Shown here: positions 1 to 8,449 of the stretch, piece by piece
Layout of the letters: each line of letters begins with the position of its first letter
Numbering within the stretch: position 1 is the first letter of the stretch
Assembly (NCBI RefSeq): GCF_019823065.1
Contig: NZ_CP081966.1
Location: 4,743,501-4,807,500, forward strand
DNA: 64,000 bases
Reading direction: 5' to 3'
DNA from: Pseudomonas mosselii
GTDB lineage: Bacteria; Pseudomonadota; Gammaproteobacteria; Pseudomonadales; Pseudomonadaceae
Notes under the pieces: generated by a model
Database searches by the model: none
What the model was told of the DNA's origin: nothing
Seen by the model: only the letters and a program-made list of their open reading frames with translations
Translations under genes and position numbers: made by a program

Positions 1-7
1 ACCTCGC

Positions 8-47
8 GGGGAGCACCCGCTGGTGTTCCCCATGCCTTACGGGGAGC
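8..47 (+). promoter_or_regulatory. Two mutually exclusive hairpins over the DUF3275 gene ribosome binding site
   Basis: GGGGAGCACC (8-17) can pair with GGTGTTCCCC (22-31) around the tetraloop CGCT, with one G-U pair. The same GTTCCCC (25-31) can instead pair with GGGGAGC (41-47), which contains the ribosome binding site of the gene starting at 52. The second fold would hide the ribosome binding site and the first would free it. That this controls translation is inference. Confidence 0.4.
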
Positions 48-51
48 GCAC

Positions 52-657
52 ATGATCTCCATCACCGGCCAGTTGGCCATCCGCACCATCTCCGGTCGAC
101 TCGGGCTCTTCAACGTCGGCCGCCTCAGTACCTCGATCGGTGAGTTCACCATCAAGGATGCTCTCCTGGATCAGTACCAGGAGGGTAAATACCGAGGTGA
201 CTTCGCAATCAAGCAGATTCGACCTTCGTACTACTCGCACGGCGGTCGACTCGTTGTTGAGATCAGGGCTGAACTTGAGGGCATGACCCTGGAGGATGTC
301 ACAGGTCTCAGTCGCGAGGACGAAGAACACCTGCCAACAAACGTCCCTGACCCTCTTGAAGAGGACGGGCCACCATCCACACCGATACCGCCACGTCGGA
401 CTCCAAATACACCGGCGCGACGGCCCCAAACTGATGCCTTCGCCTCGGATGAGCCCTTCGGGATGAGTCCAACGGCACCGCCAAGCACGAACGACATCGA
501 TGCCGAGCTGTTTGGCACGGTGTGGCCACTGGGCGAAACCGTGAGGCTCGACACTACCGTTGACCGACAACGGCTTCGCGCCCAATGCACCCGACTGGAC
601 CAGCTCGGTTTCACCATGGACTTCAAAACTCAAACCTGGACCAGGGCCTCGCTTTAA
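52..657 (+). CDS. DUF3275 family ICE protein
   Basis: A 201-residue protein of the DUF3275 family, which is common in the left arms of Pseudomonas ICEs and has no known function. The N-terminal 85 or so residues form the conserved part, starting MISITGQLAIRTISGRLG and containing GEFTIKDALLDQY and a YRGDFAIKQI stretch. This is followed by a proline- and threonine-rich linker (about 100-145) and a conserved C-terminal helix region ending MDFKTQTWTRASL. The start at 52 has GGGGAG six bases upstream. It is the first of a co-directional series of ICE genes running to 5484. The family call comes from recognising the N-terminal pattern; the function is unknown. Confidence 0.8.
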   Translation: MISITGQLAIRTISGRLGLFNVGRLSTSIGEFTIKDALLDQYQEGKYRGDFAIKQIRPSYYSHGGRLVVEIRAELEGMTLEDVTGLSREDEEHLPTNVPDPLEEDGPPSTPIPPRRTPNTPARRPQTDAFASDEPFGMSPTAPPSTNDIDAELFGTVWPLGETVRLDTTVDRQRLRAQCTRLDQLGFTMDFKTQTWTRASL

Positions 658-722
658 AGCGCCCTGCCACACCACTGCCGTGGTCAACCTGAACCACGCA
701 CCCTGAGGGGCCTCCTCGGGGG

Positions 723-743
723 GCTCCATTCTCTACCTGGAGC
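723..743 (+). promoter_or_regulatory. Hairpin containing the ribosome binding site of the 84-residue gene
   Basis: GCTCCA (723-728) and TGGAGC (738-743) form a perfect six-base stem with a nine-base loop. The right arm holds the only good ribosome binding site (GGAG, 739-742) for the ATG at 750. A competing G-rich partner (GGGGCC, about 707-712) lies just upstream. A regulatory role is inference. Confidence 0.4.
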
Positions 744-749
744 ACCACC

Positions 750-1004
750 ATGAACGCCATCTTCAGCAACTTGAGCAAACAAACCCTCGCGAACATCGAG
801 GACCAGCTGTCCAACAACGAGGTGTCGACTGACGAGGAGCTCGTCGACCTGTTCATCGAGGAGTTGGAGCTCACACTGGACCAGGCGGAGGCCGCTATCC
901 GCCTGCGTGACCAGTATCGCATCCAGATTTTCCTTGCTGGTCACGGGCCACTGCACAATGAGAAACCCGTGGTGTTCGATCCAGACACCAGGACCTTCAA
1001 CTAA
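750..1004 (+). CDS. Small conserved-type ICE protein of unknown function
   Basis: An 84-residue acidic, mostly helical protein. Residues 10-60 look like two amphipathic helices rich in Glu, Asp, Leu and Ile, followed by a short C-terminal tail with a GHGPLHNE segment. I do not recognise a named family. The start is set by GGAG seven bases upstream. It lies between the DUF3275 gene and another small unknown gene, all in the same direction, and shares with them a hairpin over the ribosome binding site. The codon use looks like the rest of the ICE backbone, so it is probably a backbone accessory gene. Confidence 0.65.
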   Translation: MNAIFSNLSKQTLANIEDQLSNNEVSTDEELVDLFIEELELTLDQAEAAIRLRDQYRIQIFLAGHGPLHNEKPVVFDPDTRTFN

Positions 1005-1046
1005 CCACCAGACCACCCCGGGGGGCTTCCGCCCTCTGGGACGGAC

Positions 1047-1063
1047 GCCTCCACTACGGAGGC
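1047..1063 (+). promoter_or_regulatory. Hairpin sequestering the ribosome binding site of the gene at 1068
   Basis: GCCTCC (1047-1052) pairs perfectly with GGAGGC (1058-1063) around a five-base loop. The right arm is itself the ribosome binding site, four bases before the ATG at 1068. A competing partner GGGGGC lies upstream at about 1020-1025. It is the third consecutive leader with this arrangement. Confidence 0.45.
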
Positions 1064-1067
1064 CATC

Positions 1068-1664
1068 ATGCACCCATCCCCCTTGTTCCAGATCGAAGAA
1101 TGCCCGGACCTGTACGTCGACGCCTGTGTGTGCGACGAGCAACGCAACCTGGTGTTCATGTCGGCCTGGGGTCGTGACACCGCACTGCAGGAGTTTCTGG
1201 CCAGGCTCACACTTGGCCGAGAAGAGAATGGCATCGAGCAGTTCCACATTCTCGTCGACGGGCGGAGCATTCCCGTTTTCCCTAACCATGACCTACTGGA
1301 AAAGCGCACCACACGGCAATTCCGCGGCACCCTATTCGGCAGCATGTTGCACCTCTGGCTGTTCGATCGGCGCGCTTCGGTGCCCGACCAAGCCAATCAC
1401 TTCGCTTTTGCCCTCCTGGAGCGCAATGAAGCCCCTCACCAACGGCTTTGGCCACTGGTGATCGAGACCTGCCCGCTTCCCCTTCTCCCCCACTGGCACG
1501 AGCCCGTGATGGAAGTCCTCACCCAGCACCGCATGCTGACTGCCCTACCCGGGGCGATCGGCAACGTCTGCGCCTGGCGGCTCGCTCTTCAGCTCGACGT
1601 GCTCGAGCCCTCCCTCGGAGAGCTGATCCGTCGCGGCGAACTCACTATCGAAGCTCAGGCGTAG
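1068..1664 (+). CDS. ICE protein of unknown function
   Basis: A 198-residue soluble protein I do not recognise by name. It has an N-terminal segment with a CVCDEQRNLVFMSAW stretch, a central FHILVDGRSIPVF strand pair that looks like an alpha/beta fold, and a C-terminal helical part. No signal peptide or membrane segment is visible. The GGAGG ribosome binding site four bases before the ATG fixes the start. It is 32 bases upstream of the methyltransferase gene in the same orientation and so likely belongs to the same transcription unit. A role linked to the methyltransferase and helicase is only a guess from position. Confidence 0.65.
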   Translation: MHPSPLFQIEECPDLYVDACVCDEQRNLVFMSAWGRDTALQEFLARLTLGREENGIEQFHILVDGRSIPVFPNHDLLEKRTTRQFRGTLFGSMLHLWLFDRRASVPDQANHFAFALLERNEAPHQRLWPLVIETCPLPLLPHWHEPVMEVLTQHRMLTALPGAIGNVCAWRLALQLDVLEPSLGELIRRGELTIEAQA

Positions 1665-1696
1665 GCCTGGGCTCACCTATGACTCAAGGAACGCTT

Positions 1697-3136
1697 ATGG
1701 CCCTTATGTTTCCGCGCCTGGCGCGCAACTTTGCCCGCAACGGCTACTACCCCACCGATGAGATCACGCTCGAACGCACGCTGCAGGCGCTCACTCCCGC
1801 CACCTCGGGCAGGATGAGGATCTGCGACCCCTGCGCCGGCGAGGGTGTTGCCCTTGCTGAAGCAGCTCACCTCCTGGGCCGCGACCAGGTCCAAGCATTC
1901 GCCGTCGAGTACGATCGCGAACGCGCGGATCACGCGCGTGGCCTGCTCGATCGGGTGCTGCACAGCGACCTCTTCGACACCTTGATCAGCCGCCAGTCGT
2001 TCGGCTTGCTCTGGCTCAACCCACCCTACGGTGACCTGGTCGCGGATCACTCCGGTGCATCCCAGTACCAAGGCAGCGGCCGCCGGCGCTTGGAGAAAGC
2101 TTTTTATCAACGCTGCCTCCCGCTTCTGCAGTACGGCGGCGTCATGGTGCTCATCGTTCCTCACTACGTGCTGGACGACGAGTTCACTGGATGGCTGAGC
2201 AACCACTTCACCGAAATGCGTGTATACGGTGCTGCAGACCCCACCTTCAAACAGGTGGTGATCTTCGGCATCCGTGTACGTCGGCAGGACCTGGCCCGGG
2301 TTTCCACCAACCAGGTGAGGTCTCGCCTGCAGGCGATCGGCGCCGGCCAGGAGCAAGCTGAGGAGATCCCAGCCAACTGGACATGGGAGCCGTACCTCGT
2401 CCCGTCAGCTGCTAGCGAGCTGGAGCACTTCTACCGCATTACCCTGGAGCCGGAGCAATTCGCCTCCGAGATCCTGCGGTTGCGGGGCCTCTGGCCAGAC
2501 TTCAACTTGCACTTCGGGAAAACCGGGCTTCAACCCCGAGCCCCTGTCCGCGAGCTTTCACGCTGGCACCTCGCACTGGCCCTGGCCGCCGGCGCAATCT
2601 CCGGTGTTGTACGTTCGAAGTCGGGGCGGACCTTGGTCGTGAAGGGTGATACCTACAAGGACAAGGTGCGCAAGACCGAATTCACTGAGGACGAGAAGGG
2701 TAACGTCTCAGAAGTCAGGATCCTCACCGACCGGTTCATTCCGATCATCCGCGCCTGGGAAATGACACCTTCCTCGGTGAACCACGGCCAGGTGCTGATC
2801 ATCAGTTCCTCACCGGCGAGCAACGACGAAACGCCTGCAACCGACCAGTCAGTTGCAACGCCGCTGTTCAACCCGGGGCAGATCATGATGACCGCTGCTG
2901 TCAGCCATCTGGTCGAAACCGGGCAGCTCAACCCTACTCCCGCGCTGAAACGCCATCTTGCTGGCGACTGGGGTGAGCTATGCGATGACGATCGATCCTC
3001 CAATCAGCTCGCGCTTACCCATGGAGACCGTTTGTTCTCAAGCTACGACATCGACGCCGGCGACGAGTCCAGGCTCTGGATCATCACCGAAGCCGACCGC
3101 AGCTCCACTACCCTGCTACTTCCCAGCGACTACTGA
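1697..3136 (+). CDS. N6-adenine DNA methyltransferase (DUF6094-like)
   Basis: A 479-residue protein with the two signatures of an N6-adenine DNA methyltransferase: a SAM-binding motif CDPCAGEG at about residue 43 and the catalytic motif LNPPYGD at about residue 107. The N-terminus MALMFPRLARNFARNGYYPTDE fits DUF6094-type ICE methyltransferases. I chose the ATG at 1697, which has AAGGA eight bases upstream; an in-frame ATG at 1679 and a long open extension upstream lack support. The C-terminal half is longer than a bare catalytic domain and may recognise the target. It precedes an SNF2-like helicase gene. A probable role is modification of ICE DNA against host restriction; no cognate nuclease is evident. 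Confidence 0.82.
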   Translation: MALMFPRLARNFARNGYYPTDEITLERTLQALTPATSGRMRICDPCAGEGVALAEAAHLLGRDQVQAFAVEYDRERADHARGLLDRVLHSDLFDTLISRQSFGLLWLNPPYGDLVADHSGASQYQGSGRRRLEKAFYQRCLPLLQYGGVMVLIVPHYVLDDEFTGWLSNHFTEMRVYGAADPTFKQVVIFGIRVRRQDLARVSTNQVRSRLQAIGAGQEQAEEIPANWTWEPYLVPSAASELEHFYRITLEPEQFASEILRLRGLWPDFNLHFGKTGLQPRAPVRELSRWHLALALAAGAISGVVRSKSGRTLVVKGDTYKDKVRKTEFTEDEKGNVSEVRILTDRFIPIIRAWEMTPSSVNHGQVLIISSSPASNDETPATDQSVATPLFNPGQIMMTAAVSHLVETGQLNPTPALKRHLAGDWGELCDDDRSSNQLALTHGDRLFSSYDIDAGDESRLWIITEADRSSTTLLLPSDY

Positions 3137-3200
3137 CCAGCGCCACAACAGCTCCCCACCCCACACCAACCCACAGGGTATGTCCATACCCGTCTGGGTT

Positions 3201-3235
3201 TGTGCATGCCCTGTTTTCCCTGCAGGAGATGCACA
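3201..3235 (+). promoter_or_regulatory. Stem enclosing the helicase gene ribosome binding site
   Basis: TGTGCAT (3201-3207) is complementary to ATGCACA (3229-3235), the latter overlapping the start codon. The enclosed segment holds AGGAG (3224-3228) and further short complements (CCCTG and CCTGCAGG). A second small hairpin, GGGTATG-TCC-CATACCC-like, lies just upstream near 3177-3191. Occlusion of the start is inferred. Confidence 0.35.
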
Positions 3236-5484
3236 TGAACGCACTGACCCAGGCGGCCGCCTCGGCCAACTCCCCCCTGAATATCAACCTGACCGATTTC
3301 ATCGACGAGTTCGGCGACGAGCTCTTGGAATCACTCAACCGCTCCAACCCTCCGGTCTACACCGGCAGCATTAACGAACAGCGGCAGGCCGTGATGGCGA
3401 ACCTCAAGCGAACGCCATTCGTGGCGCAAGCTGAGGTTGTCCAAGCTATTGCGGCGCTACTGCTCGATCGCAACGAGCAAGCCGCGATCATCAACGCCGA
3501 GATGGGTACCGGGAAGACGATGATGGCCATCGCTGTCGCTGCAGTGATGCATGCATCAGGCTACCGTCGGACACTCGTCATCTCACCGCCCCACCTGGTC
3601 TACAAGTGGCGACGTGAGATCCTGGAAACCACGCCAGACGCCCGCGTCTGGGTACTCAACGGCCCGGACACGCTGGTCAAGCTGCTCAAGCTGCGTGACC
3701 AGTCGGGGCAAACCTACGACGGCCGGCCGGAGTTCTTCATTCTCGGCCGAGTCAGGATGCGGATGGGTTTCCACTGGCGACTCGCCTGCTGGAAACGGCG
3801 TACTGCAGGTGGCCAGCTGCTGGCAGCATGTCCAGATTGTGGCCAGGTCCTCGAGGACCTGGAGGGCAACCTGGTCACCGTGGACGAATTCGAGCGCGGT
3901 GATCGCCGTCGCAACTGCACGGCCTGCAACGCTGCCCTCTGGACGCTTATGCGCCCAGGCAAAGCCGATGGTGGGGACCGACGCTCGACGATCCTGAAGT
4001 CGATGTGCCGGATACCGACGATCGGCCCGGTCCGGGCGGACCGGCTGCTGAACGACTTCGGCGAGGACTTTCTGGCCTCGATGCTGGTGGACAACGTCTC
4101 AGAGTTCATCAACTTGATGGACGCGAAAGGCAACTTCGTCTTCAGCGACCGCCAGGCCAAACGCATGGAGCGGGCGATGGCCAACATCGAGTTCGGATTC
4201 GGCGAAGGCGGCTACCAGCCGACAGAGTTCATCAAGCGCTACTTACCCGATGGCTTCTTCGACCTGCTGGTTGTCGACGAGGGGCATGAGTACAAGAACA
4301 GCGGCTCGGCCCAAGGCCAGGCCATGGGAGTGTTGGCCGCGAAGGCGCGTAAAACCTTGCTCCTCACCGGGACCTTGATGGGGGGCTACGCCGACGACCT
4401 GTTCTACCTCCTGTTCCGCATCCTCACCCAGCGCATGATCGAGGACGGCTACCGACCCAACGCACGCGGCAGCATGGCGCCTGCAGCCATGTCGTTCATG
4501 CGCGATCACGGCGTGCTCAAGGACATCTACACCGAGCGCGATGGCGATTCGCACAAGACCGCCAAGGGCAAGAAGCTGTCGGTACGCACCGTGAAGGCCC
4601 CAGGCTTCGGCCCTAAAGGCATCCACCGGTTCGTGCTGCCATTCACCGTGTTCCTGAAACTCAAGGATATCGGCGGCAATGTGCTGCCCAGCTACCAGGA
4701 GGAATTCATCGACGTGCCCATGGCGCCGGAGCAGGCCTCGGCCTACCTGCGCTTGGCGGCCACGTTGACAGCTGAACTCCGCCAGGCTCTGGCCCGGAGA
4801 GACACCACCCTTCTGGGAGTGGTGCTCAATGTGCTGTTGGCCTGGCCGGATTGCTGCTTCCGATCGGAGATGGTCAAACATCCTCGCACCCGAGACACGC
4901 TAGCCTTTGTGCCGGCGCTCTTCGGCGACGATGAACTGATGCCCAAGGAGCAGGCGCTGCTGAACCTATGCCTCGAGGAGAAAGCGAAAGGCCGCAAGGT
5001 CCTTGCATACACCGTCTACAGCGGGACGCGCGACACCACGTCCAGGCTGAAGAAGGTCCTCGAGCAGGCCGGTCTGCGCGTTGCGGTACTGCGGGCCACG
5101 GTTGAAACGGCTCGGCGCGAGGACTGGATCCTCGACCAGGTCGACCGCGGTATCGACGTGCTGCTCACCAACCCGGAGCTGGTCAAGACCGGGCTGGACC
5201 TGCTGGACTTCCCAACCATCGCGTTCCTGCAGACGGGGTACAACGTGTACACCCTACAGCAAGCCGCGCGGCGGTCGTGGAGGATTGGGCAGAAACATCC
5301 GGTCCGCGTGATTTTCTTCGGCTACGCCGGCAGCTCGCAGATTACCTGCCTGCAACTGATGGCCAAGAAGATCGCGGTGGCGCAGAGCACTTCGGGCGAT
5401 GTACCGGAATCCGGGCTCGACTCACTGAACCAGGATGGGGACTCTGTTGAAATGGCTCTTGCTAGACAGCTTATAGCTACATGA
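3235..5484 (+). CDS. SNF2/DEAD-like superfamily 2 helicase of the ICE
   Basis: A 749-residue superfamily 2 ATPase. Walker A AEMGTGKTMM lies near residue 88, the Walker B motif is VVDEGHEYKN (about 345), motif III is LLTGTLMGG (about 380) and the SNF2-type motif VI is QAARRSWRIGQ (about 675). A four-cysteine zinc-binding insert (CPDCG then CTACN, about 199-232) lies between motif I and motif II. AGGAG six bases upstream sets the start at 3235; upstream in-frame ATGs are less likely. It follows the methyltransferase gene and ends in a strong terminator. Such helicases are common in these ICEs; the substrate is unknown. A role in restriction avoidance or in ICE DNA handling is possible. Confidence 0.85.
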   Translation: MNALTQAAASANSPLNINLTDFIDEFGDELLESLNRSNPPVYTGSINEQRQAVMANLKRTPFVAQAEVVQAIAALLLDRNEQAAIINAEMGTGKTMMAIAVAAVMHASGYRRTLVISPPHLVYKWRREILETTPDARVWVLNGPDTLVKLLKLRDQSGQTYDGRPEFFILGRVRMRMGFHWRLACWKRRTAGGQLLAACPDCGQVLEDLEGNLVTVDEFERGDRRRNCTACNAALWTLMRPGKADGGDRRSTILKSMCRIPTIGPVRADRLLNDFGEDFLASMLVDNVSEFINLMDAKGNFVFSDRQAKRMERAMANIEFGFGEGGYQPTEFIKRYLPDGFFDLLVVDEGHEYKNSGSAQGQAMGVLAAKARKTLLLTGTLMGGYADDLFYLLFRILTQRMIEDGYRPNARGSMAPAAMSFMRDHGVLKDIYTERDGDSHKTAKGKKLSVRTVKAPGFGPKGIHRFVLPFTVFLKLKDIGGNVLPSYQEEFIDVPMAPEQASAYLRLAATLTAELRQALARRDTTLLGVVLNVLLAWPDCCFRSEMVKHPRTRDTLAFVPALFGDDELMPKEQALLNLCLEEKAKGRKVLAYTVYSGTRDTTSRLKKVLEQAGLRVAVLRATVETARREDWILDQVDRGIDVLLTNPELVKTGLDLLDFPTIAFLQTGYNVYTLQQAARRSWRIGQKHPVRVIFFGYAGSSQITCLQLMAKKIAVAQSTSGDVPESGLDSLNQDGDSVEMALARQLIAT

Positions 5485-5515
5485 AAAAAGGGCCACCAAT
5501 CGGTGGCCTTTTTCC
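5484..5515. terminator. Bidirectional rho-independent terminator
   Basis: GGCCACC-AATC-GGTGGCC forms a seven-base stem, flanked by an A-run on the left and TTTTT on the right. It can end both the helicase transcript from the left and the minus-strand transcript of the nuclease-like gene that stops at 5526. Confidence 0.85.
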
Positions 5516-5525
5516 CTGAATGCTA

Positions 5526-6791
5526 TTACTCCGATTCGTAACCGAAGCCACGACAAATCTCCCACACTGCGAGAAACGGAGTTAACATCTGATAACCAAA
5601 CATCACTTCTTGTTGGCCAGTTTCATATAGATAACAAACATATTCAGTATACACTTCCCTCAAGAGCCCAGTAGTATGCGCCTCCAAATTGTGTGTAAAT
5701 ACCGCATCCACCATACTCGTCTTGAACCCATACCAATCCGGCAGTCCAGTTTCGACATGTATTGATCGCGAATCATTCAGAAGGCAGAACTCCAGCTGAT
5801 CGCGGACGGCTCGAATCAAACGACCGGTAAAGTCACTTTCCATCGTCTCAAGCCAGTTAAAGCGCTGACCGTCTTTGGTTAGCTGGTTATAAATTAACTG
5901 AACTTCAGTCAGCCTCCCGGGTGCAGATCTTCCCCCTATCTCATCATCCTCAGCATACGTTCTCACCGAAGAAAATGGATTCATTGCCGCCACAACAATC
6001 ATATTAGGATAGGGGAATAGACCCGCGATCTCGCTCCACTTCTGAGAGGCATAAACTATAGAATGGAACCCTTTGGACTCTAAAACCTGCGCAATAGAGT
6101 TGCTTATTTGATTCAGCGCATCTTTTGCGTACTGCGGAGGCTCGCTATATTCAGAGTCTATCCAGCCTTTAATCAGCGGAAACGACATGGTCACACAGGT
6201 CATGGAGTGATCATTGAATACGTTATTCTCGAACCATTTGTAGTAATTCTCATCAGGGTAAAATACATTAAGACAATAGCGCCCATCCTGACAAGAAGGA
6301 ATAAGAGATACAATGTTCTTCTTATTCAGCAATAGCTCTTGAACGTATGCATCCTTTACCGTTCTGGTCTCCATCGGCGCAACCAACACAGTGGTGATTG
6401 CCGTCTCGTTAACTCCAGGAAATATCGAGCAGAAGTGATTTGCATAGGCTAAGAGTTCAGTAAAAGCTTGGCGTTCGGTTTGCTGCGACTTTTTCAACTC
6501 GATGATAGTGATGCCCGTAGACTCTGAGCACCCAAAAAGATCCACGCGAGTCGGATGAGGACCATTTTTTTCAAGCCGTAGCTCCTTAGCCGTTAAGACC
6601 AATTCTTCCAGCTGATCCAGAATTTCATTTATGGCACGTTCAACCTTTCGGCGTAGCAAGAAATGAAGCGGTGGAAATTCTTCGCCGTACCACTCCACCG
6701 GCTCCCTCCGCCCTGCAATCAAAGAGGAAAAATCTTCTCTATGGTTATTGAATATATAATCCCTGAATGCATTCTCACTTATATTCAGCAT
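5526..6791 (-). CDS. PD-(D/E)XK nuclease-like protein of unknown system
   Basis: A 421-residue protein, lower in G+C than its surroundings. The N-terminal third carries a PD-(D/E)XK-like core: RVDLFG (Asp84), then about 14 residues later IIELKK (Glu98, Lys100), followed by a helix ERQAFTELLAYANHF, as in many NucS- or restriction-type nuclease folds. The C-terminal 250 residues resemble nothing I can name. GAGG seven bases upstream of the ATG at 6791 sets the start, rather than the longer frame from 6866 that would overlap the upstream gene. It lies 19 bases after a helical protein gene and is probably cotranscribed with it and with the SRAP gene. The nuclease activity is inferred from the motif only. 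Confidence 0.6.
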   Translation of the reverse strand: MLNISENAFRDYIFNNHREDFSSLIAGRREPVEWYGEEFPPLHFLLRRKVERAINEILDQLEELVLTAKELRLEKNGPHPTRVDLFGCSESTGITIIELKKSQQTERQAFTELLAYANHFCSIFPGVNETAITTVLVAPMETRTVKDAYVQELLLNKKNIVSLIPSCQDGRYCLNVFYPDENYYKWFENNVFNDHSMTCVTMSFPLIKGWIDSEYSEPPQYAKDALNQISNSIAQVLESKGFHSIVYASQKWSEIAGLFPYPNMIVVAAMNPFSSVRTYAEDDEIGGRSAPGRLTEVQLIYNQLTKDGQRFNWLETMESDFTGRLIRAVRDQLEFCLLNDSRSIHVETGLPDWYGFKTSMVDAVFTHNLEAHTTGLLREVYTEYVCYLYETGQQEVMFGYQMLTPFLAVWEICRGFGYESE

Positions 6792-6810
6792 AGCAACCTC
6801 TTCGATGTAG

Positions 6811-7614
6811 TCAAAGCGGCGGGCTAACGGAAGAATAGACTGGCGTACTGCGATCGCAAGCTTCACCAGTTAGCTCCTCAACCATCCGATTTTTGGCATC
6901 TACCCAGCCTTGGAATACTGTACTACGCTCGTGAATCAAAGGGTGATTTGCGATTGAGGCCGCTATTAAATACGCGATGGCCTGCCCTGCCTCAACGCAG
7001 ACAAACAAGGCGTGGTTGACTTGCCAGCTATTTTCTCCGTACACGCTAGTAAGCTCAAACCCATGCAAACCTTCTCCAACCGACCCGGAGTCAGACAGAT
7101 GACCAATCACAGACTTGGTGTTAGGGTGCGCACCAAAATCTATTGAGGCCTCGTAATACCCCCAGACATAATCGGCCATCACCGGATCACTGCACTTTAA
7201 AATATCCACAGCTTTTTTAGCAGTAAATACATTCCGACACCTCTTTACAGCATTATCCGACGAATGTCTTTCAAGCCAAACATCAGCCTTGGTAGCGTCA
7301 TTTGCTATGAGATAAGCGTAACAGGCAGACTCTAACGCAGCTCTAACTATTGGAAAAACGCAAACAACATGCCCAGACAAGGCCTCTCTAATCCCAGCCA
7401 GAAGCATGGTATATGCATTTATCATAAGCAAGTTTGCTGTCGGCTCTTGTGAGAGCGGAATAGAGAAAATCTCATCGTGAAAAATATCATCCATCTCAGC
7501 AATCAAATGCATGAGCTCAGGGGCTTCATTTGCGTGAGCCTGGGTATTTTCCAGTGTGGCAACCAAGTAATCGCGGACCCTACCAACCTTTATTTTCAAT
7601 CGATCACCTTGCAT
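6811..7614 (-). CDS. Helical protein of unknown function, partner of the nuclease-like gene
   Basis: A 267-residue protein predicted to be largely alpha-helical and soluble. A central segment, VRAALESACYAYLI followed by HPNTKSVIGHL further on, resembles the R-x3-E helices of DUF5677/HEPN-like families, but the match is weak. The ATG at 7614 has no clear ribosome binding site; a TTG 15 bases further in, preceded by AAGGTG, is an alternative start. It sits 42 bases after the SRAP gene and 19 bases before the nuclease-like gene, all on the minus strand. Base composition is AT-richer than the ICE backbone. It may be the second component of a two-gene effector module; this is inference. Confidence 0.55.
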   Translation of the reverse strand: MQGDRLKIKVGRVRDYLVATLENTQAHANEAPELMHLIAEMDDIFHDEIFSIPLSQEPTANLLMINAYTMLLAGIREALSGHVVCVFPIVRAALESACYAYLIANDATKADVWLERHSSDNAVKRCRNVFTAKKAVDILKCSDPVMADYVWGYYEASIDFGAHPNTKSVIGHLSDSGSVGEGLHGFELTSVYGENSWQVNHALFVCVEAGQAIAYLIAASIANHPLIHERSTVFQGWVDAKNRMVEELTGEACDRSTPVYSSVSPPL

Positions 7615-7656
7615 ATTTACAGATATGTGTATTTTGTCCGACTTTACCCAAAACGG

Positions 7657-8343
7657 TTAAACCGGTTTTATCAGCTCCGGCCCCTGATTGCGAACATTCC
7701 CGACCTGTTTGCTCACTGGGAACCATTGAAAGTCGGTACTATGCCGGCAGCCTGTTTGGACTATTTCTGCCAGCCGTTCAGTTGTTATGCCTGGATCAAT
7801 CCATTCTCGGGCAAGCTCAGGAGTAAGCACTAACGGCTTACGATCATGGATATCCACCAAACCTTCATCAGCCGCAGCAGTCACGATGACGAAGCCACTG
7901 CGTTCATCTGGTTCCAGCCCTGGATGAACCTCGGCCAACGCCGCGAAAAACAATGACCTACCGTCCGCCGCTTGGATGTAGTAAGGCTGCTTGCGCTTCG
8001 GATCTGCAACATCGGGTATCCACTCGAACCACCCATTGGCCGGCGCCAAGGCTCGGCCATTCGGCCAAAGCGACTTGAAGAACTTCCCTGTCATCACCGT
8101 CTCGGCCCGCGCATTGATCGGGTCGACCCTCTTCCCCTTCGCCCAGAAAGGCGACCATCCCCACTTCACCCGATCGACGTTCAGTCCTCCCGGGGCGGGC
8201 CTTATCACCTCCACGCGAGTAGAAGGCGCCACGTTGTAACGGTTGATCCGCTCATGGTCATATCCGTTGATGACCACCAGATCGAGGGCCAACTGCCGCA
8301 GGTAGTCGTCCATGCTCTCGTAGATCGAGTACCTCCCACACAT
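7657..8343 (-). CDS. SOS response-associated peptidase (SRAP, YedK/HMCES family)
   Basis: A 228-residue SRAP protein. These proteins form a covalent crosslink to abasic sites in single-stranded DNA through the catalytic cysteine, and so protect damaged DNA. Cys2 in the N-terminal MCGRYS is present, the conserved RYNVAPS and WGWSPFW segments follow, and the ARAET and NGWFEW motifs and a late VDIHDRKPLVLTPE stretch with the conserved His are all there. I start at MCGRYS because Cys2 must be exposed after Met removal; the longer frame from 8460 crosses the LexA box. It is divergent from umuD and its start is 67 bases from a perfect LexA box, so damage induction is very likely. Confidence 0.92.
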   Translation of the reverse strand: MCGRYSIYESMDDYLRQLALDLVVINGYDHERINRYNVAPSTRVEVIRPAPGGLNVDRVKWGWSPFWAKGKRVDPINARAETVMTGKFFKSLWPNGRALAPANGWFEWIPDVADPKRKQPYYIQAADGRSLFFAALAEVHPGLEPDERSGFVIVTAAADEGLVDIHDRKPLVLTPELAREWIDPGITTERLAEIVQTGCRHSTDFQWFPVSKQVGNVRNQGPELIKPV

Positions 8344-8410
8344 ACCCACCTCGCTCGTTTGTCGGCTGCCAGGCATCCGCGCATTGACGTAGGAACGCTC
8401 TGACAGTTTA

Positions 8411-8426
8411 CTGTATAAATATACAG
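8411..8426. promoter_or_regulatory. LexA (SOS) box between SRAP and umuD
   Basis: CTGTATAAATATACAG is a perfect palindrome with the consensus CTGT-N8-ACAG. It is 23 bases before the umuD ATG and 67 bases before the SRAP start, placed to repress both divergent operons. Confidence 0.93.
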
Positions 8427-8449
8427 ATATCCTTTTGAGTTGATCTGCC

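Noticed and set aside
1448..1696. An N-terminal extension of the methyltransferase gene
   Set aside because: It overlaps a good upstream gene, is rich in Arg/Ala/Pro and has no ribosome binding site. The ATG at 1697 is well supported.
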